From the NCBI RefSeq assembly GCF_052117125.1, contig NZ_JBQKJT010000013.1, forward strand, positions 1-64,000: 64,000 nt of DNA, written 5' to 3'. Each line of letters begins with the position of its first letter. Position 1 is the first letter of the stretch. The stretch is from Avoscillospira_A sp052117125. GTDB lineage: Bacteria > Bacillota > Clostridia > Oscillospirales > Oscillospiraceae. Both the position numbers and the translations under genes were made by a program. The notes under the pieces are model-generated. The model made no database searches. It had not been told where the DNA came from and saw only the letters and a program-made list of their open reading frames with translations. This document shows, in pieces, positions 24,878-32,426 of the stretch.

Positions 24878-26236
24878 TCAGCCCTCCTTTGCGGCGATCC
24901 AAATGCCGCCGTCTGTTATTTCTGTTACGACGCCATCGACGCCGCAGTGTATGTTGGCCGACAGCCCATCGGCTGCGGCTGATGCCACCAGCTGGCCCTT
25001 CTGCACCATGTCGCCCACTTTACAGACTGGCTGCGCCGGTTTGCCGATGTGCTGGGAAAATGGCACAAAAACCCGATCGGGGCAAATCTCCAGACAGTCG
25101 TCAGAAGCGTGAAGCCCATCATACCGGCTCAAATCCAATCGGGCAATCAGCCGCTCTGTGGGAACCCTGCGAAGATTCAAAGAATCCCGGGCCTCGGGAT
25201 GTTGATTTCTGGGGACCTGGATACCCCGTTCCCGCATCCGGCCCTTGACATACTCATTGACCTTGCGGGGCGAAAGACCCATGGGACAGGCAAACATCTC
25301 ACAGATGCCGCAGCTGCAACAATTGGCGGCGCTCCCAAATGCCCGTATCCATTCCGCAGTATCGTCCGTCTGCCGTTCCCGGTAGAGATTCCGCATCACA
25401 AGATGGGGCTGTACATCGTGACCGATCTGGTAGCGGGGGCACAAATCGGTACACATCCGGCACTGGATGCAGGCTGTTTTAGCTTGCAGGGCCAGCCGCT
25501 CCATAGGCCGCCCGGCCCGGGTGATCAGGTAATGATCCCGGGGCAGTACCAACAGATTGCCAGTGGTTTTGGTTACCACGGCCTGTTGTATCTGCTGAGG
25601 GTCCGCCAAAACCTTGCCCATCATGGGGCCGCCGACAATAACAGCATACTCCTCAAGCAAAGGCTTGGCCGCCGCAATGCACTGGGTAATGGGCGTACCG
25701 ATGGGAGCATGGAGCATCATCGGATGGGGGACCTCTCCCACAACGGATAAGTATTTCATGCTGACACCTGAGCCTTCAGTAATGGCATCATAGATAGTCA
25801 ACATGGTACCCACATTGTCTACGACAGCTTCTACATCCAGCGGCAGCCCCCGTTCGGGAACCGAGCGGCCCGTCACCCATTGAACCATGGTTTGTTCGTC
25901 GCCCGCCGGATAAAATGTGCTCATTTTGCAAATCTCTATGGACTGCCCGGCTGCATCAATGGCAGCCTGCAAGGCTCGGATTTCCGCCTCGTACTTGCCC
26001 TTGATGGCAATGACCGTATGTTCGGCTCCCAGATGGGCAGCGGTGACGGCGGCAGCTGCTACAATCCGGTCGGCAAAATTCCGGCACAAGAACTTGTCGG
26101 TCTCAATCAGTGGCTCACACTCGGCGGCGTTTACAATCAGCCACCGGGCCTTGGCCTTCAGCTTGACATGGGTAGGAAACCCCGCACCGCCTGCGCCAAC
26201 CACACCGGCCTGTTGGATTTTTTCCAAAAATTCCAT
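24878..26236 (-). CDS. PduS/RnfC-like flavin and iron-sulfur electron-transfer protein
   Basis: The 452-aa protein resembles PduS, a cobalamin reductase related to RnfC/Nqo1. It begins with the glycine-rich GVVGAGGAGFPTHVKL and NAAECEPLIETD (flavin/NADH-binding fold, about 10-60). Two 4Fe-4S motifs follow: CIQCRMCTDLCPR (about 260) and CCSCGICEMFACP (about 307). The C-terminus has a barrel-sandwich-like domain (VGDMVQKGQLVA). It likely reduces cob(II)alamin for EutT and/or passes electrons through the PduT-like shell pore. It lies between eutN and the pduT-like gene. Confidence 0.9.
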   Translation of the reverse strand: MEFLEKIQQAGVVGAGGAGFPTHVKLKAKARWLIVNAAECEPLIETDKFLCRNFADRIVAAAAVTAAHLGAEHTVIAIKGKYEAEIRALQAAIDAAGQSIEICKMSTFYPAGDEQTMVQWVTGRSVPERGLPLDVEAVVDNVGTMLTIYDAITEGSGVSMKYLSVVGEVPHPMMLHAPIGTPITQCIAAAKPLLEEYAVIVGGPMMGKVLADPQQIQQAVVTKTTGNLLVLPRDHYLITRAGRPMERLALQAKTACIQCRMCTDLCPRYQIGHDVQPHLVMRNLYRERQTDDTAEWIRAFGSAANCCSCGICEMFACPMGLSPRKVNEYVKGRMRERGIQVPRNQHPEARDSLNLRRVPTERLIARLDLSRYDGLHASDDCLEICPDRVFVPFSQHIGKPAQPVCKVGDMVQKGQLVASAAADGLSANIHCGVDGVVTEITDGGIWIAAKEG

Positions 26237-26251
26237 GGTACACCGTCCTTA

Positions 26252-26533
26252 TTACAGCACATCGGGACAGATCTCCTGATCGTCCACAATGCCGACCACC
26301 GTGGCGTCCACCGGAACGGCCATGTCTCCAACAGCGCTGCGGGCGGAACTCCCCCCGACAATCAACACTGTCTCACCAATGCCAGCACCAATAATATCCG
26401 CCGCCACAAAGGGCGTCTGCTCGGCGGCCTGGGTTACCAGATTCAGGGGCTGGACAATGAGCAGCTTATAGCTGCGCAGCTTTTCGTCCTTCCGGGTGGA
26501 CCAGATGGTGCCGATCACCTTTGCAATTTTCAT
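26252..26533 (-). CDS. eutN: Microcompartment vertex protein EutN (BMC-P)
   Basis: The 93-aa protein belongs to the EutN/CcmL family, whose pentamers cap the vertices of the shell. It begins MKIAKVIGTIWSTRKDEKL and includes LLIVQPLN, VAADIIGAGIGETVLIVGGSSAR and PVDATVVGIVD, the family's core strands. Its ATG overlaps the stop of the upstream hypothetical gene by 4 nt. It is the only BMC-P gene in the window. Confidence 0.96.
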   Translation of the reverse strand: MKIAKVIGTIWSTRKDEKLRSYKLLIVQPLNLVTQAAEQTPFVAADIIGAGIGETVLIVGGSSARSAVGDMAVPVDATVVGIVDDQEICPDVL

Positions 26534-27255
26534 GGCTGCTCACCTGCCGCTTCTTCCCGCAGCAACGCAATGTTTCGTGCTTGCAGGTATTCTTTGGCCA
26601 GTTCTGTCACGATGGCCCGCTTGGTCACCCGGACGGCACGAACATCCCGCCCTACGGCATCCCGCAGGTCCCGTTCGGAAATGACCCGTTTTTCCAGCAG
26701 GACTTCCCTACCGGCCGCTGGGGTCGGCGGACACGGTGCCGCTGGAGCCTCTGGTGTGGGAATCTCCTCCGACAATACCGCCGCCGCCAACTGCCCATGT
26801 GGGCAAAGCGTCACACCGCATTGTTGCAGGAAGGACAGCTTTTGCAGAAGCATGGCATAGTAGGCCGCCGGTGCCGTGGCTGCAAACTGAAACAGCTCCA
26901 CGGTCTCCTGTGCTACAAATAACCGCTTCCCGGACAACATAGCCTTTTGAGCCAACTGTGTAAAAGGTGTGTGGCAATCTCCGTCTGCCAGCTGACACAG
27001 GGACGGCACATCAAGCCCATAGACCAAAACGGCTTCATAGTCATCGATAGAACAATGATACTCCTGCAGCAGTGCGCATTCTGTATCGTAATACTCCAAC
27101 AGGGCTTCGTGCTCCAGAGCCTCGTGGCACAGGGTACCATGCTCCGGCGTCAACACCAACAGTTTTGGTTTCCCACTGGGTGCGGTGGACGCTTGCTCCG
27201 TCATACGAGACATGACCCGCGCCACAATTTCATCGACCAGTTCGGTAAATTCCAT
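26530..27255 (-). CDS. Eut-operon protein of unknown function
   Basis: The 241-aa soluble protein has a Rossmann/flavodoxin-like start (PKLLVLTPEHGTLCHEALEH, about 30-50), several Cys and His residues, and a C-terminal helical region after a Pro/Ala-rich linker (about 165-185). The C-terminal VISERDLRDA and VTKRAIVTELAKEYLQARNI resemble short tails seen on other Eut proteins. Gram-positive eut operons often carry a conserved hypothetical at this place (I think the eut_hyp/TIGR02536 family, not verified). The ATG at 27255 is chosen for its AAGGAGG site; in-frame codons upstream overlap eutJ. Confidence 0.7.
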   Translation of the reverse strand: MEFTELVDEIVARVMSRMTEQASTAPSGKPKLLVLTPEHGTLCHEALEHEALLEYYDTECALLQEYHCSIDDYEAVLVYGLDVPSLCQLADGDCHTPFTQLAQKAMLSGKRLFVAQETVELFQFAATAPAAYYAMLLQKLSFLQQCGVTLCPHGQLAAAVLSEEIPTPEAPAAPCPPTPAAGREVLLEKRVISERDLRDAVGRDVRAVRVTKRAIVTELAKEYLQARNIALLREEAAGEQP

Positions 27256-27302
27256 ACATTCCCTCCTTCCGATCCCATTGGGGGAGGATGTGGTTCTTTG
27301 GA

Positions 27303-28121
27303 TTATTTGCAATTCATGGCGATACCTGTAGGCGTTACGAGGAATGGATCTGCCGGTTTGACGGTATGAATGCCCGTCTCCTTCTCAAAAATATCCTCAA
27401 TGCCGGTGAGGCAGCAGGTACCGCCGCAGAGATACAGGGTATCGGTCTCCTGCTTGTCCACATATCGGTTGACGATGCCTGCCATTTTCTCCACCACAGC
27501 TTTCACCACCGGCAGAATTTCCCGATGACGGGCATAATCCTGCTTGATGGCTTCCGCTTCATCAAAGGAGATATGGTAATTGCCTGCCAGCACCAGCGTC
27601 ACATGGGTGCCTCCAGTGGGCTCGTCCTCGATGCGGACTACCTTGCCGCCCTTGAGTATGGCAAGACCAGTGGTGCCGCCGCCAATGTCGACCACAACAC
27701 CGTCTTCGATCTGATAGATGGAGTTGGCCGCCGTCGGTTCGTCCAGCACGTTGGTCACTTCCAACCCTGCGCCTTCGGCCACATATTGGTGGGTTTTGAC
27801 ACTGGATTCTGTACCGGCCGGCATGGCGATTGCACAGTTAACCAGCTCCCGGCCGCCCAGACGGGCTTCCAGTTTCTCCTTGAGACGGCGGACGATTTGC
27901 AGCGCACCGCTGTAATCCACCACCACACCGTCCTTGAGCACACTGGCCGCCTGCTTTTCACAGGCAATGGGGTTGTTTTCCTCGTCCAGAACCACCAGAA
28001 CGATATACGCCGTACCCAGGTCCACGCCTACCTTGAGCTTGTCGCTCACAGGCTGGAAGGTGGTGGTCTCCGACTGCTTGACACGCTCCATATAGGCGTT
28101 GACCCGTTCCAAATCCATCAT
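27303..28121 (-). CDS. eutJ: EutJ, Hsp70/actin-like ethanolamine utilization protein
   Basis: The 272-aa protein has the actin/Hsp70 ATPase fold: phosphate-1 loop KVGVDLGTAYIVLVVLD, the connecting LDEPTAANSIYQIEDGVVVDIGGGTTG (phosphate-2, about 135-165), and the adenosine motif YLCGGTCCLTGI. EutJ is proposed to act as a chaperone in microcompartment assembly or enzyme reactivation. The ATG at 28121 (AAAGGATGG 7 nt upstream) is preferred to an in-frame start 45 nt earlier that overlaps pduL. Confidence 0.92.
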   Translation of the reverse strand: MMDLERVNAYMERVKQSETTTFQPVSDKLKVGVDLGTAYIVLVVLDEENNPIACEKQAASVLKDGVVVDYSGALQIVRRLKEKLEARLGGRELVNCAIAMPAGTESSVKTHQYVAEGAGLEVTNVLDEPTAANSIYQIEDGVVVDIGGGTTGLAILKGGKVVRIEDEPTGGTHVTLVLAGNYHISFDEAEAIKQDYARHREILPVVKAVVEKMAGIVNRYVDKQETDTLYLCGGTCCLTGIEDIFEKETGIHTVKPADPFLVTPTGIAMNCK

Positions 28122-28168
28122 AGTATCGCCATCCTTTGTCACGGCGGGGCGCAGATGACGCCCCACTG

Positions 28169-28780
28169 TTATTTTATGATCCTGCCCAGGGTAAATCCGC
28201 TGACCAGCGCCGCATTCGCTTCATCAAAGTCAATGTGCATCCGGCAGCTGAACTTGCTGCTGACGCGGATGATGACATCGCGGAACGTCACGGGACGGTC
28301 ACTGAGAACCTCCACACTGACGTGCTGCTTGTCCTCCACGCCCATGGCGCGGGCAGCCTCCGGCGTCAAATGCACATGGTTGTGGGCGATGATGGCGCCC
28401 TGCTCCACAGTGATCTGACCACAGGGGCCCTCAATGGTGATGGCGCCGGACCCGGCTACGTCGCCAGACTCCCGGACGGGAGCCTTTACACCCAGGTCCA
28501 CACAGTCACTTTTGGACAGTTCTACCTGGGTATCGGGCCGAACAGGTCCCAATACGGCCACTCGGTCCTTGCGTCCCTTGGTGCCGAGGATGCTGACTCG
28601 TTCCTCAGAGAGGAACTGGCCCGGCTGCGACAGGGGCCGCTTGGGCGTCAGCGTGGCACCGGGGCCAAACAACGCCTCCAGATGGGCTTGGGACAGGTGC
28701 ACATGTCTGGCGGAAACTTCCACCTCCACCAGACCGGCACGCGTCATAGCCTCCAGTACGCTTTGTACAATCTCTTCCAT
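28169..28780 (-). CDS. pduL: Phosphotransacylase PduL (EutD-like role)
   Basis: The 203-aa enzyme converts acetyl-CoA (or propanoyl-CoA) and phosphate to acyl phosphate plus CoA, recycling CoA inside the shell. It has two similar beta-barrels with zinc-binding His motifs: VEVSARHVHLSQ (about 20-31) and IIAHNHVHLTPEAARAMGV (about 130-150). The first about 15 residues (MEEIVQSVLEAMTRAG) form an amphipathic helix like known BMC targeting peptides. The ATG at 28780 has AAGGAG 7 nt upstream. This PduL type replaces the enterobacterial EutD. Confidence 0.95.
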   Translation of the reverse strand: MEEIVQSVLEAMTRAGLVEVEVSARHVHLSQAHLEALFGPGATLTPKRPLSQPGQFLSEERVSILGTKGRKDRVAVLGPVRPDTQVELSKSDCVDLGVKAPVRESGDVAGSGAITIEGPCGQITVEQGAIIAHNHVHLTPEAARAMGVEDKQHVSVEVLSDRPVTFRDVIIRVSSKFSCRMHIDFDEANAALVSGFTLGRIIK

Positions 28781-28791
28781 GGTCGGTCTCC

Positions 28792-29562
28792 TTATCCCTT
28801 GGTATACATACCGGCCAGGTACATGCACATCATGATATGCATGGCGCTGGACATGCGGTTCAGTTCCTCCACAATGGGAAGATTGGTGCACTTTTTGCCG
28901 TCGCGGAACGCCTGATTGGCTGCCACTTCCGTTTCACGGACCTGGGTACGCAGCTGGTTCAGCATGGCATAGGTCCTGCCCAGTTTATAGTCGGGCATGG
29001 TCATCTGCGGAATGTGGAAGAACCGCATGGGATCATGGGACCGCTCCCGCAGCTGGGCATGAGTCAGACCAATGAGTGTCTCATTGCGGAACGGTTCATG
29101 GAGCGCGTCACACCGCATCATCTCATGGAGTACCGTCAAAATATCCTGCAAATCGGCAATCAGCTTTTCATTCCCTGCCGTCTCTGCCAGAATGGATTGG
29201 GTCAGCACAATCTGTGCACCCAGGCTGTCCAACTTACCGCGGAAAAAGATGTGCGGGTGAGCTTTGGGTACCAGAACATTGCCGTACAGGTGTGTCATAT
29301 GCTCGGGCTTTTCCATATAAAACGCGCCTGTTTCCTCATCCACATATTTAGCCACCGGCTGCACCGGCGCTTCGGCTGCGACAGCTTTTGGTTCCTCCGG
29401 AATCACAGGAGCCGGAGGCGGGTCCTTGCTGATCTTGATTTTGCGCTGCTGCAAGTACTCTCTAGCTGCCGGCGACAAAATCTTTCCCTCAGGAATATAA
29501 AAGGTTTCCGGCGTCTCAGCGCGCAACTGCTCCCGGAGCAGCGCTTCGGTGATCACCTTCAA
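28792..29562 (-). CDS. eutT: Corrinoid adenosyltransferase EutT
   Basis: The 256-aa ATP:cob(I)alamin adenosyltransferase makes adenosylcobalamin, the cofactor of EutBC. Typical parts are VITEALLREQLRA and ILSPAAREYLQQRKIKI at the N-terminus, the helical core with LGAQIVLTQSIL, and the C-terminal VEELNRMSSAMHIMMCMYLAG. The HX11CCX2C metal motif of Salmonella EutT is absent from the corresponding region, so it resembles the metal-motif-free class found in Firmicutes. TTG at 29562 (MKVITEALL) with GGGGGTG upstream is preferred to GTG at 29571. Confidence 0.92.
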   Translation of the reverse strand: MKVITEALLREQLRAETPETFYIPEGKILSPAAREYLQQRKIKISKDPPPAPVIPEEPKAVAAEAPVQPVAKYVDEETGAFYMEKPEHMTHLYGNVLVPKAHPHIFFRGKLDSLGAQIVLTQSILAETAGNEKLIADLQDILTVLHEMMRCDALHEPFRNETLIGLTHAQLRERSHDPMRFFHIPQMTMPDYKLGRTYAMLNQLRTQVRETEVAANQAFRDGKKCTNLPIVEELNRMSSAMHIMMCMYLAGMYTKG

Positions 29563-29605
29563 TTCACACACCCCCTGACGTTAGAGTAAAACCGTTGGGG
29601 CGAGT

Positions 29606-29633
29606 CCGCGGCGCTGCCAGGGCAGCCCCGCGG
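29606..29633. other. Intercistronic hairpin between eutT and the shell genes
   Basis: Arms CCGCGG (29606-29611 and 29628-29633) and GCTGC/GCAGC form a GC-rich stem with one small internal mismatch. No T-run follows. It lies between a shell gene, needed in high amount, and eutT, needed in low amount, so it may be an RNA end-stabilising or attenuating structure. Confidence 0.6.
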
Positions 29634-29652
29634 GATTCCCGCCGTCCATACA

Positions 29653-29937
29653 TCAGCCCTGCAACGCCGGGAGAATGGCCTCCACTTCGTTGTGGGGGCG
29701 GGGAATCACATGGACAGAAACCATCTCGCCCACGCGCTCGGCTGCGGCTGCGCCTGCATCGGTAGCAGCCTTGACCGCGCCCACATCGCCGCGAACCATG
29801 ACGGTGACGAGACCGCCGCCTACATGCTCCTTGCCAATCAGGGTGACGTTGGCCGCCTTGACCATTGCGTCGGCGGCTTCGATGGCTGCCACCAAACCCT
29901 TCGTTTCAATCATACCCAGTGCCTGCATTGCTGCCAT
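29653..29937 (-). CDS. eutM: Hexameric shell protein EutM, copy 1 (BMC-H)
   Basis: The 94-aa single-BMC protein, MAAMQALGMIETKGLVAAIE, matches the PduA/EutM family that tiles the flat shell facets. The pore-lining segment is KEHVGGGLVTVMV, and the C-terminus has SVHVIPRPH. It differs from the copy at 29975-30256 at only about 7 of 93 positions, nearly all after residue 70. It lies 37 nt after that copy, with its own GGAGG ribosome site. Confidence 0.97.
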   Translation of the reverse strand: MAAMQALGMIETKGLVAAIEAADAMVKAANVTLIGKEHVGGGLVTVMVRGDVGAVKAATDAGAAAAERVGEMVSVHVIPRPHNEVEAILPALQG

Positions 29938-29974
29938 AGTATATTCCTCCTAGCTGGAAATTAGTTCTTTGTGA

Positions 29975-30256
29975 TTACTTGAGGCTGGGCAGAATCTGCT
30001 CCACTTCCTCATGGGGACGGGGAATCACATGGACGGAAATCAGTTCGCCCACGCGCTCAGCCGCCGCCGCACCGGCGTCGGTAGCTGCCTTGACCGCACC
30101 CACATCGCCGCGGACCATGACGGTGACGAGACCGCCGCCCACATGCTCCTTGCCAATCAGGGTGACGTTGGCCGCCTTGACCATTGCATCGGAAGCCTCA
30201 ATGGCCGCTACCAAACCCTTTGTTTCAATCATACCCAATGCCTGCATTGCTGCCAT
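29975..30256 (-). CDS. eutM: Hexameric shell protein EutM, copy 2 (BMC-H)
   Basis: A 93-aa near-twin of the following gene: identical through residue 71 except Ala22 to Ser, then diverging in the tail (GELISVHVIPRPHEEVEQIL). It is separated from eutE by 30 nt and has AAGGAGG before its ATG. The change of charge in the tail (Glu and Gln for Asn and Ala) could alter contacts at the hexamer face. Both are full length. Confidence 0.97.
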   Translation of the reverse strand: MAAMQALGMIETKGLVAAIEASDAMVKAANVTLIGKEHVGGGLVTVMVRGDVGAVKAATDAGAAAAERVGELISVHVIPRPHEEVEQILPSLK

Positions 30257-30286
30257 GGTAAATTCCTCCTTAAAATATCAAGTTTC

Positions 30287-31777
30287 TCAGGGTGTCTGCT
30301 GTAATTTTGCAATAATCTGCGCCACAATGGCGTCCACCATCTCCGGCGTCACCGTCTCACCGGCATCGTCCGTTTTGCAGATGCCGTCGGAGCAATCGGG
30401 CATACCCTTACGAATATCCTCCAGCTCTTGAATGCCATAGGCAATGTACCGCTTGTCCAGCAGGTTCATGGGGCCGACATTCTCACTGGTGGCGCTGCCG
30501 CCGATGGCGCCGCAGCCCAGCGTCAGAGAGGGCATCAGGCCGGTGGTACCACCGATGCCGCCAAGGGCCGACGGGGTGTTGACCATAAAACGGGAAGCCG
30601 GGATACGGCGGGCAAAATAATCAATGACCGTTTCATCGTTGGAGTGCATGGAGAAGGTGTGGCCCTTGCCCTCATAATGCAGAATGGTGCAGCACTTCTC
30701 GCACACATCCTTGTAATCGGTTCCGGTGTAGAAAGCCAGAATGGGACCCAGTTTTTCATTGGAATAAGGATGTCCCCTGCCCACGCCGTCCTCATAGGCT
30801 ACAAGTACGCGGGTACCCTGGGGCACCGTCAGGCCGGCCAGCTTGGCAATGGTATCCACACTGCGGCCCACAATCTCGGGATTCATGGTGCCGTTGGCCC
30901 GCAGAATGAACTTGCCCAGCTTGGCGCTCTCCTCGGCGCTGAGAAAATAAGCGCCCTGCTTCTCCATTTCCGTCTGCACCAGAGGACGCATGTCGATATC
31001 ACAGATAACCGACTGCTCCGAGGCACAGATGGTGCCATTGTCAAAGGTCTTGGAATCCATAATCCGCTTGACAGCCAGAGGGATGTCGGCAGTCCGTTCA
31101 ATGTAGGCGGGGCCGTTGCCGGGTCCTACACCAATGGCCGGCGTACCGGACGAATAGGCTGCCCGCACCATGGCACTGCCGCCGGTGGCAAGAATCAGCG
31201 CCGTGTCCGGGTGCTTCATCAGGTTGTCCGTGGCTTGCATGGTGGGAATGGAGATACAGCTGACCAGGTTTTCGTTTCCGCCTGCCTCAGCAATGGCCTG
31301 CCGGATAACCTTCACCGTCTCCTTGATGCAGCGCAAAGCACTGGGATGAGGAGAAAAGACAATGGCGTTACCGGCCTTAATGGCAATCTCCGACTTGAAC
31401 AAAGCTGTGGATGTGGGATTGGTGGACGGAATCAGACCGGCGATGACGCCCACGGGCACGGCGATGATGCGGAGCTTCTTCTCCTCGTCCCGGCCGATCT
31501 CACCGATGGTCTTCATATCCTTGATGTACTCATACACGCCCCGGCTGGCAAAGACATTCTTGACGACCTTGTCTTCTACGATGCCGAAGCCCGTATCCTC
31601 ATGGGCCATCTGAGCCAGGCGGCGGGCGTTGCGGACACCGGCGTCCGCAATGGAACGAACAATGCGGTCCACCTGCTCCTGGGACATCTGCGCCAGCTCC
31701 TGCTGGGCCTTTTTGGCCGCCCCGACCAATTCCCGTACTTCCTGCATGGAAAGTAAATCTTTATCGTATAACTGCAT
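30287..31777 (-). CDS. eutE: CoA-acylating acetaldehyde dehydrogenase EutE
   Basis: The 496-aa enzyme oxidises acetaldehyde to acetyl-CoA with NAD and CoA inside the compartment. The N-terminus (MQLYDKDLLSMQEVRELVGA) is an amphipathic helix of the encapsulation-peptide type. The nucleotide region has VGPGNGPAYIERTADI, and the catalytic Cys251 lies in FDNGTICASEQS. The length agrees with the EutE/PduP family (about 467 aa plus an N-terminal extension). It starts 4 nt after the EutK-like gene. Confidence 0.96.
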   Translation of the reverse strand: MQLYDKDLLSMQEVRELVGAAKKAQQELAQMSQEQVDRIVRSIADAGVRNARRLAQMAHEDTGFGIVEDKVVKNVFASRGVYEYIKDMKTIGEIGRDEEKKLRIIAVPVGVIAGLIPSTNPTSTALFKSEIAIKAGNAIVFSPHPSALRCIKETVKVIRQAIAEAGGNENLVSCISIPTMQATDNLMKHPDTALILATGGSAMVRAAYSSGTPAIGVGPGNGPAYIERTADIPLAVKRIMDSKTFDNGTICASEQSVICDIDMRPLVQTEMEKQGAYFLSAEESAKLGKFILRANGTMNPEIVGRSVDTIAKLAGLTVPQGTRVLVAYEDGVGRGHPYSNEKLGPILAFYTGTDYKDVCEKCCTILHYEGKGHTFSMHSNDETVIDYFARRIPASRFMVNTPSALGGIGGTTGLMPSLTLGCGAIGGSATSENVGPMNLLDKRYIAYGIQELEDIRKGMPDCSDGICKTDDAGETVTPEMVDAIVAQIIAKLQQTP

Positions 31778-31781
31778 GGGT

Positions 31782-32375
31782 TTATTCCTCCTGTGCGCTC
31801 ACCCGCCAAATGTGGGAGATCAGGTCCTCCTTACGCGCAAAGCGGATGTCGTGGTTGGACATGCCGATCTGGGGCAGCTTCCGGGCCACCGTGCGCAGGC
31901 GGGAGACCGTCATTTTTTGCAGGTCCTCCAGCGTCAGCTGTGTCGATGCCATCTCGGCGTCTCCCGCAGCATCTTCCTCCTCAATCTCCTCCGGTTCCGG
32001 CTCATCCGTCGGAGTCTGCTCCGGTTCGAGAGCCGGTACAGGCGGTTCCGGCTCATCCGTCGGAGTCTGCTCCGGTTCGAGAGCCGGTACAGGCGGTTCC
32101 GGCGGCTTGGGACCGCCTAACATTGGCTGGAGATCCTGGGCAGGACGGGCGATCACATGGACTGAGATCAGTTGTCCGACCCGTTCCGCCGCGGCTGCAC
32201 CGGCATCCGTCGCCGCCTTGACAGCGCCGACATCGCCGGCCACCAGGACGGTCACCAGTCCACCGCCCACCTGGGTTTTGCTGAGGAGGGTCACATTGGC
32301 TGCCTTGAGCATGGCGTCGGCGGCTTCAATGGCGCCGACCAGGCCTTTGGTTTCAATCATTCCCAAAGCATTCAT
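31782..32375 (-). CDS. EutK-like shell protein: BMC-H domain plus linker and helical tail
   Basis: The 197-aa protein has one BMC domain (1-90, MNALGMIETKGLVGAIEAAD to VHVIARPAQDL), a Pro/Glu-rich linker (about 95-145) made of two exact 17-residue repeats, and a 50-residue C-terminal domain (LTLEDLQKMTVSRLRTVARK and FARKEDLISHIW). That domain looks like the Rho N-terminal/SAP helix-extension-helix type that binds nucleic acids or proteins (inference). Enterobacterial EutK has an unrelated-looking but also helix-turn-helix-like tail. The ATG follows GGAGG. Confidence 0.85.
   Translation of the reverse strand: MNALGMIETKGLVGAIEAADAMLKAANVTLLSKTQVGGGLVTVLVAGDVGAVKAATDAGAAAAERVGQLISVHVIARPAQDLQPMLGGPKPPEPPVPALEPEQTPTDEPEPPVPALEPEQTPTDEPEPEEIEEEDAAGDAEMASTQLTLEDLQKMTVSRLRTVARKLPQIGMSNHDIRFARKEDLISHIWRVSAQEE
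31993..32094. repeat. Two perfect tandem 51-bp repeats in the EutK-like linker
   Basis: Unit 1 is 31993-32043 and unit 2 is 32044-32094, identical in sequence; a partial third unit of a few bases follows. Each adds 17 residues (PEPPVPALEPEQTPTDE) in frame, so linker length can change by slippage without loss of the tail. Confidence 0.97.
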
Positions 32376-32426
32376 GGAAGTTCCTCCGTTTCGTTATGCG
32401 GGTTCTCTGTGGTTACGAAAGCGGAC

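Noticed and set aside
29653..30256. The two eutM copies as an assembly duplication
   Set aside because: Spacers before and after differ, the tails have distinct residues, and each has its own ribosome site, so both are real genes.
31993..32094. Tandem repeat as a CRISPR-like array
   Set aside because: Only two units with no spacers, in frame within a coding gene; it is a coding tandem repeat.
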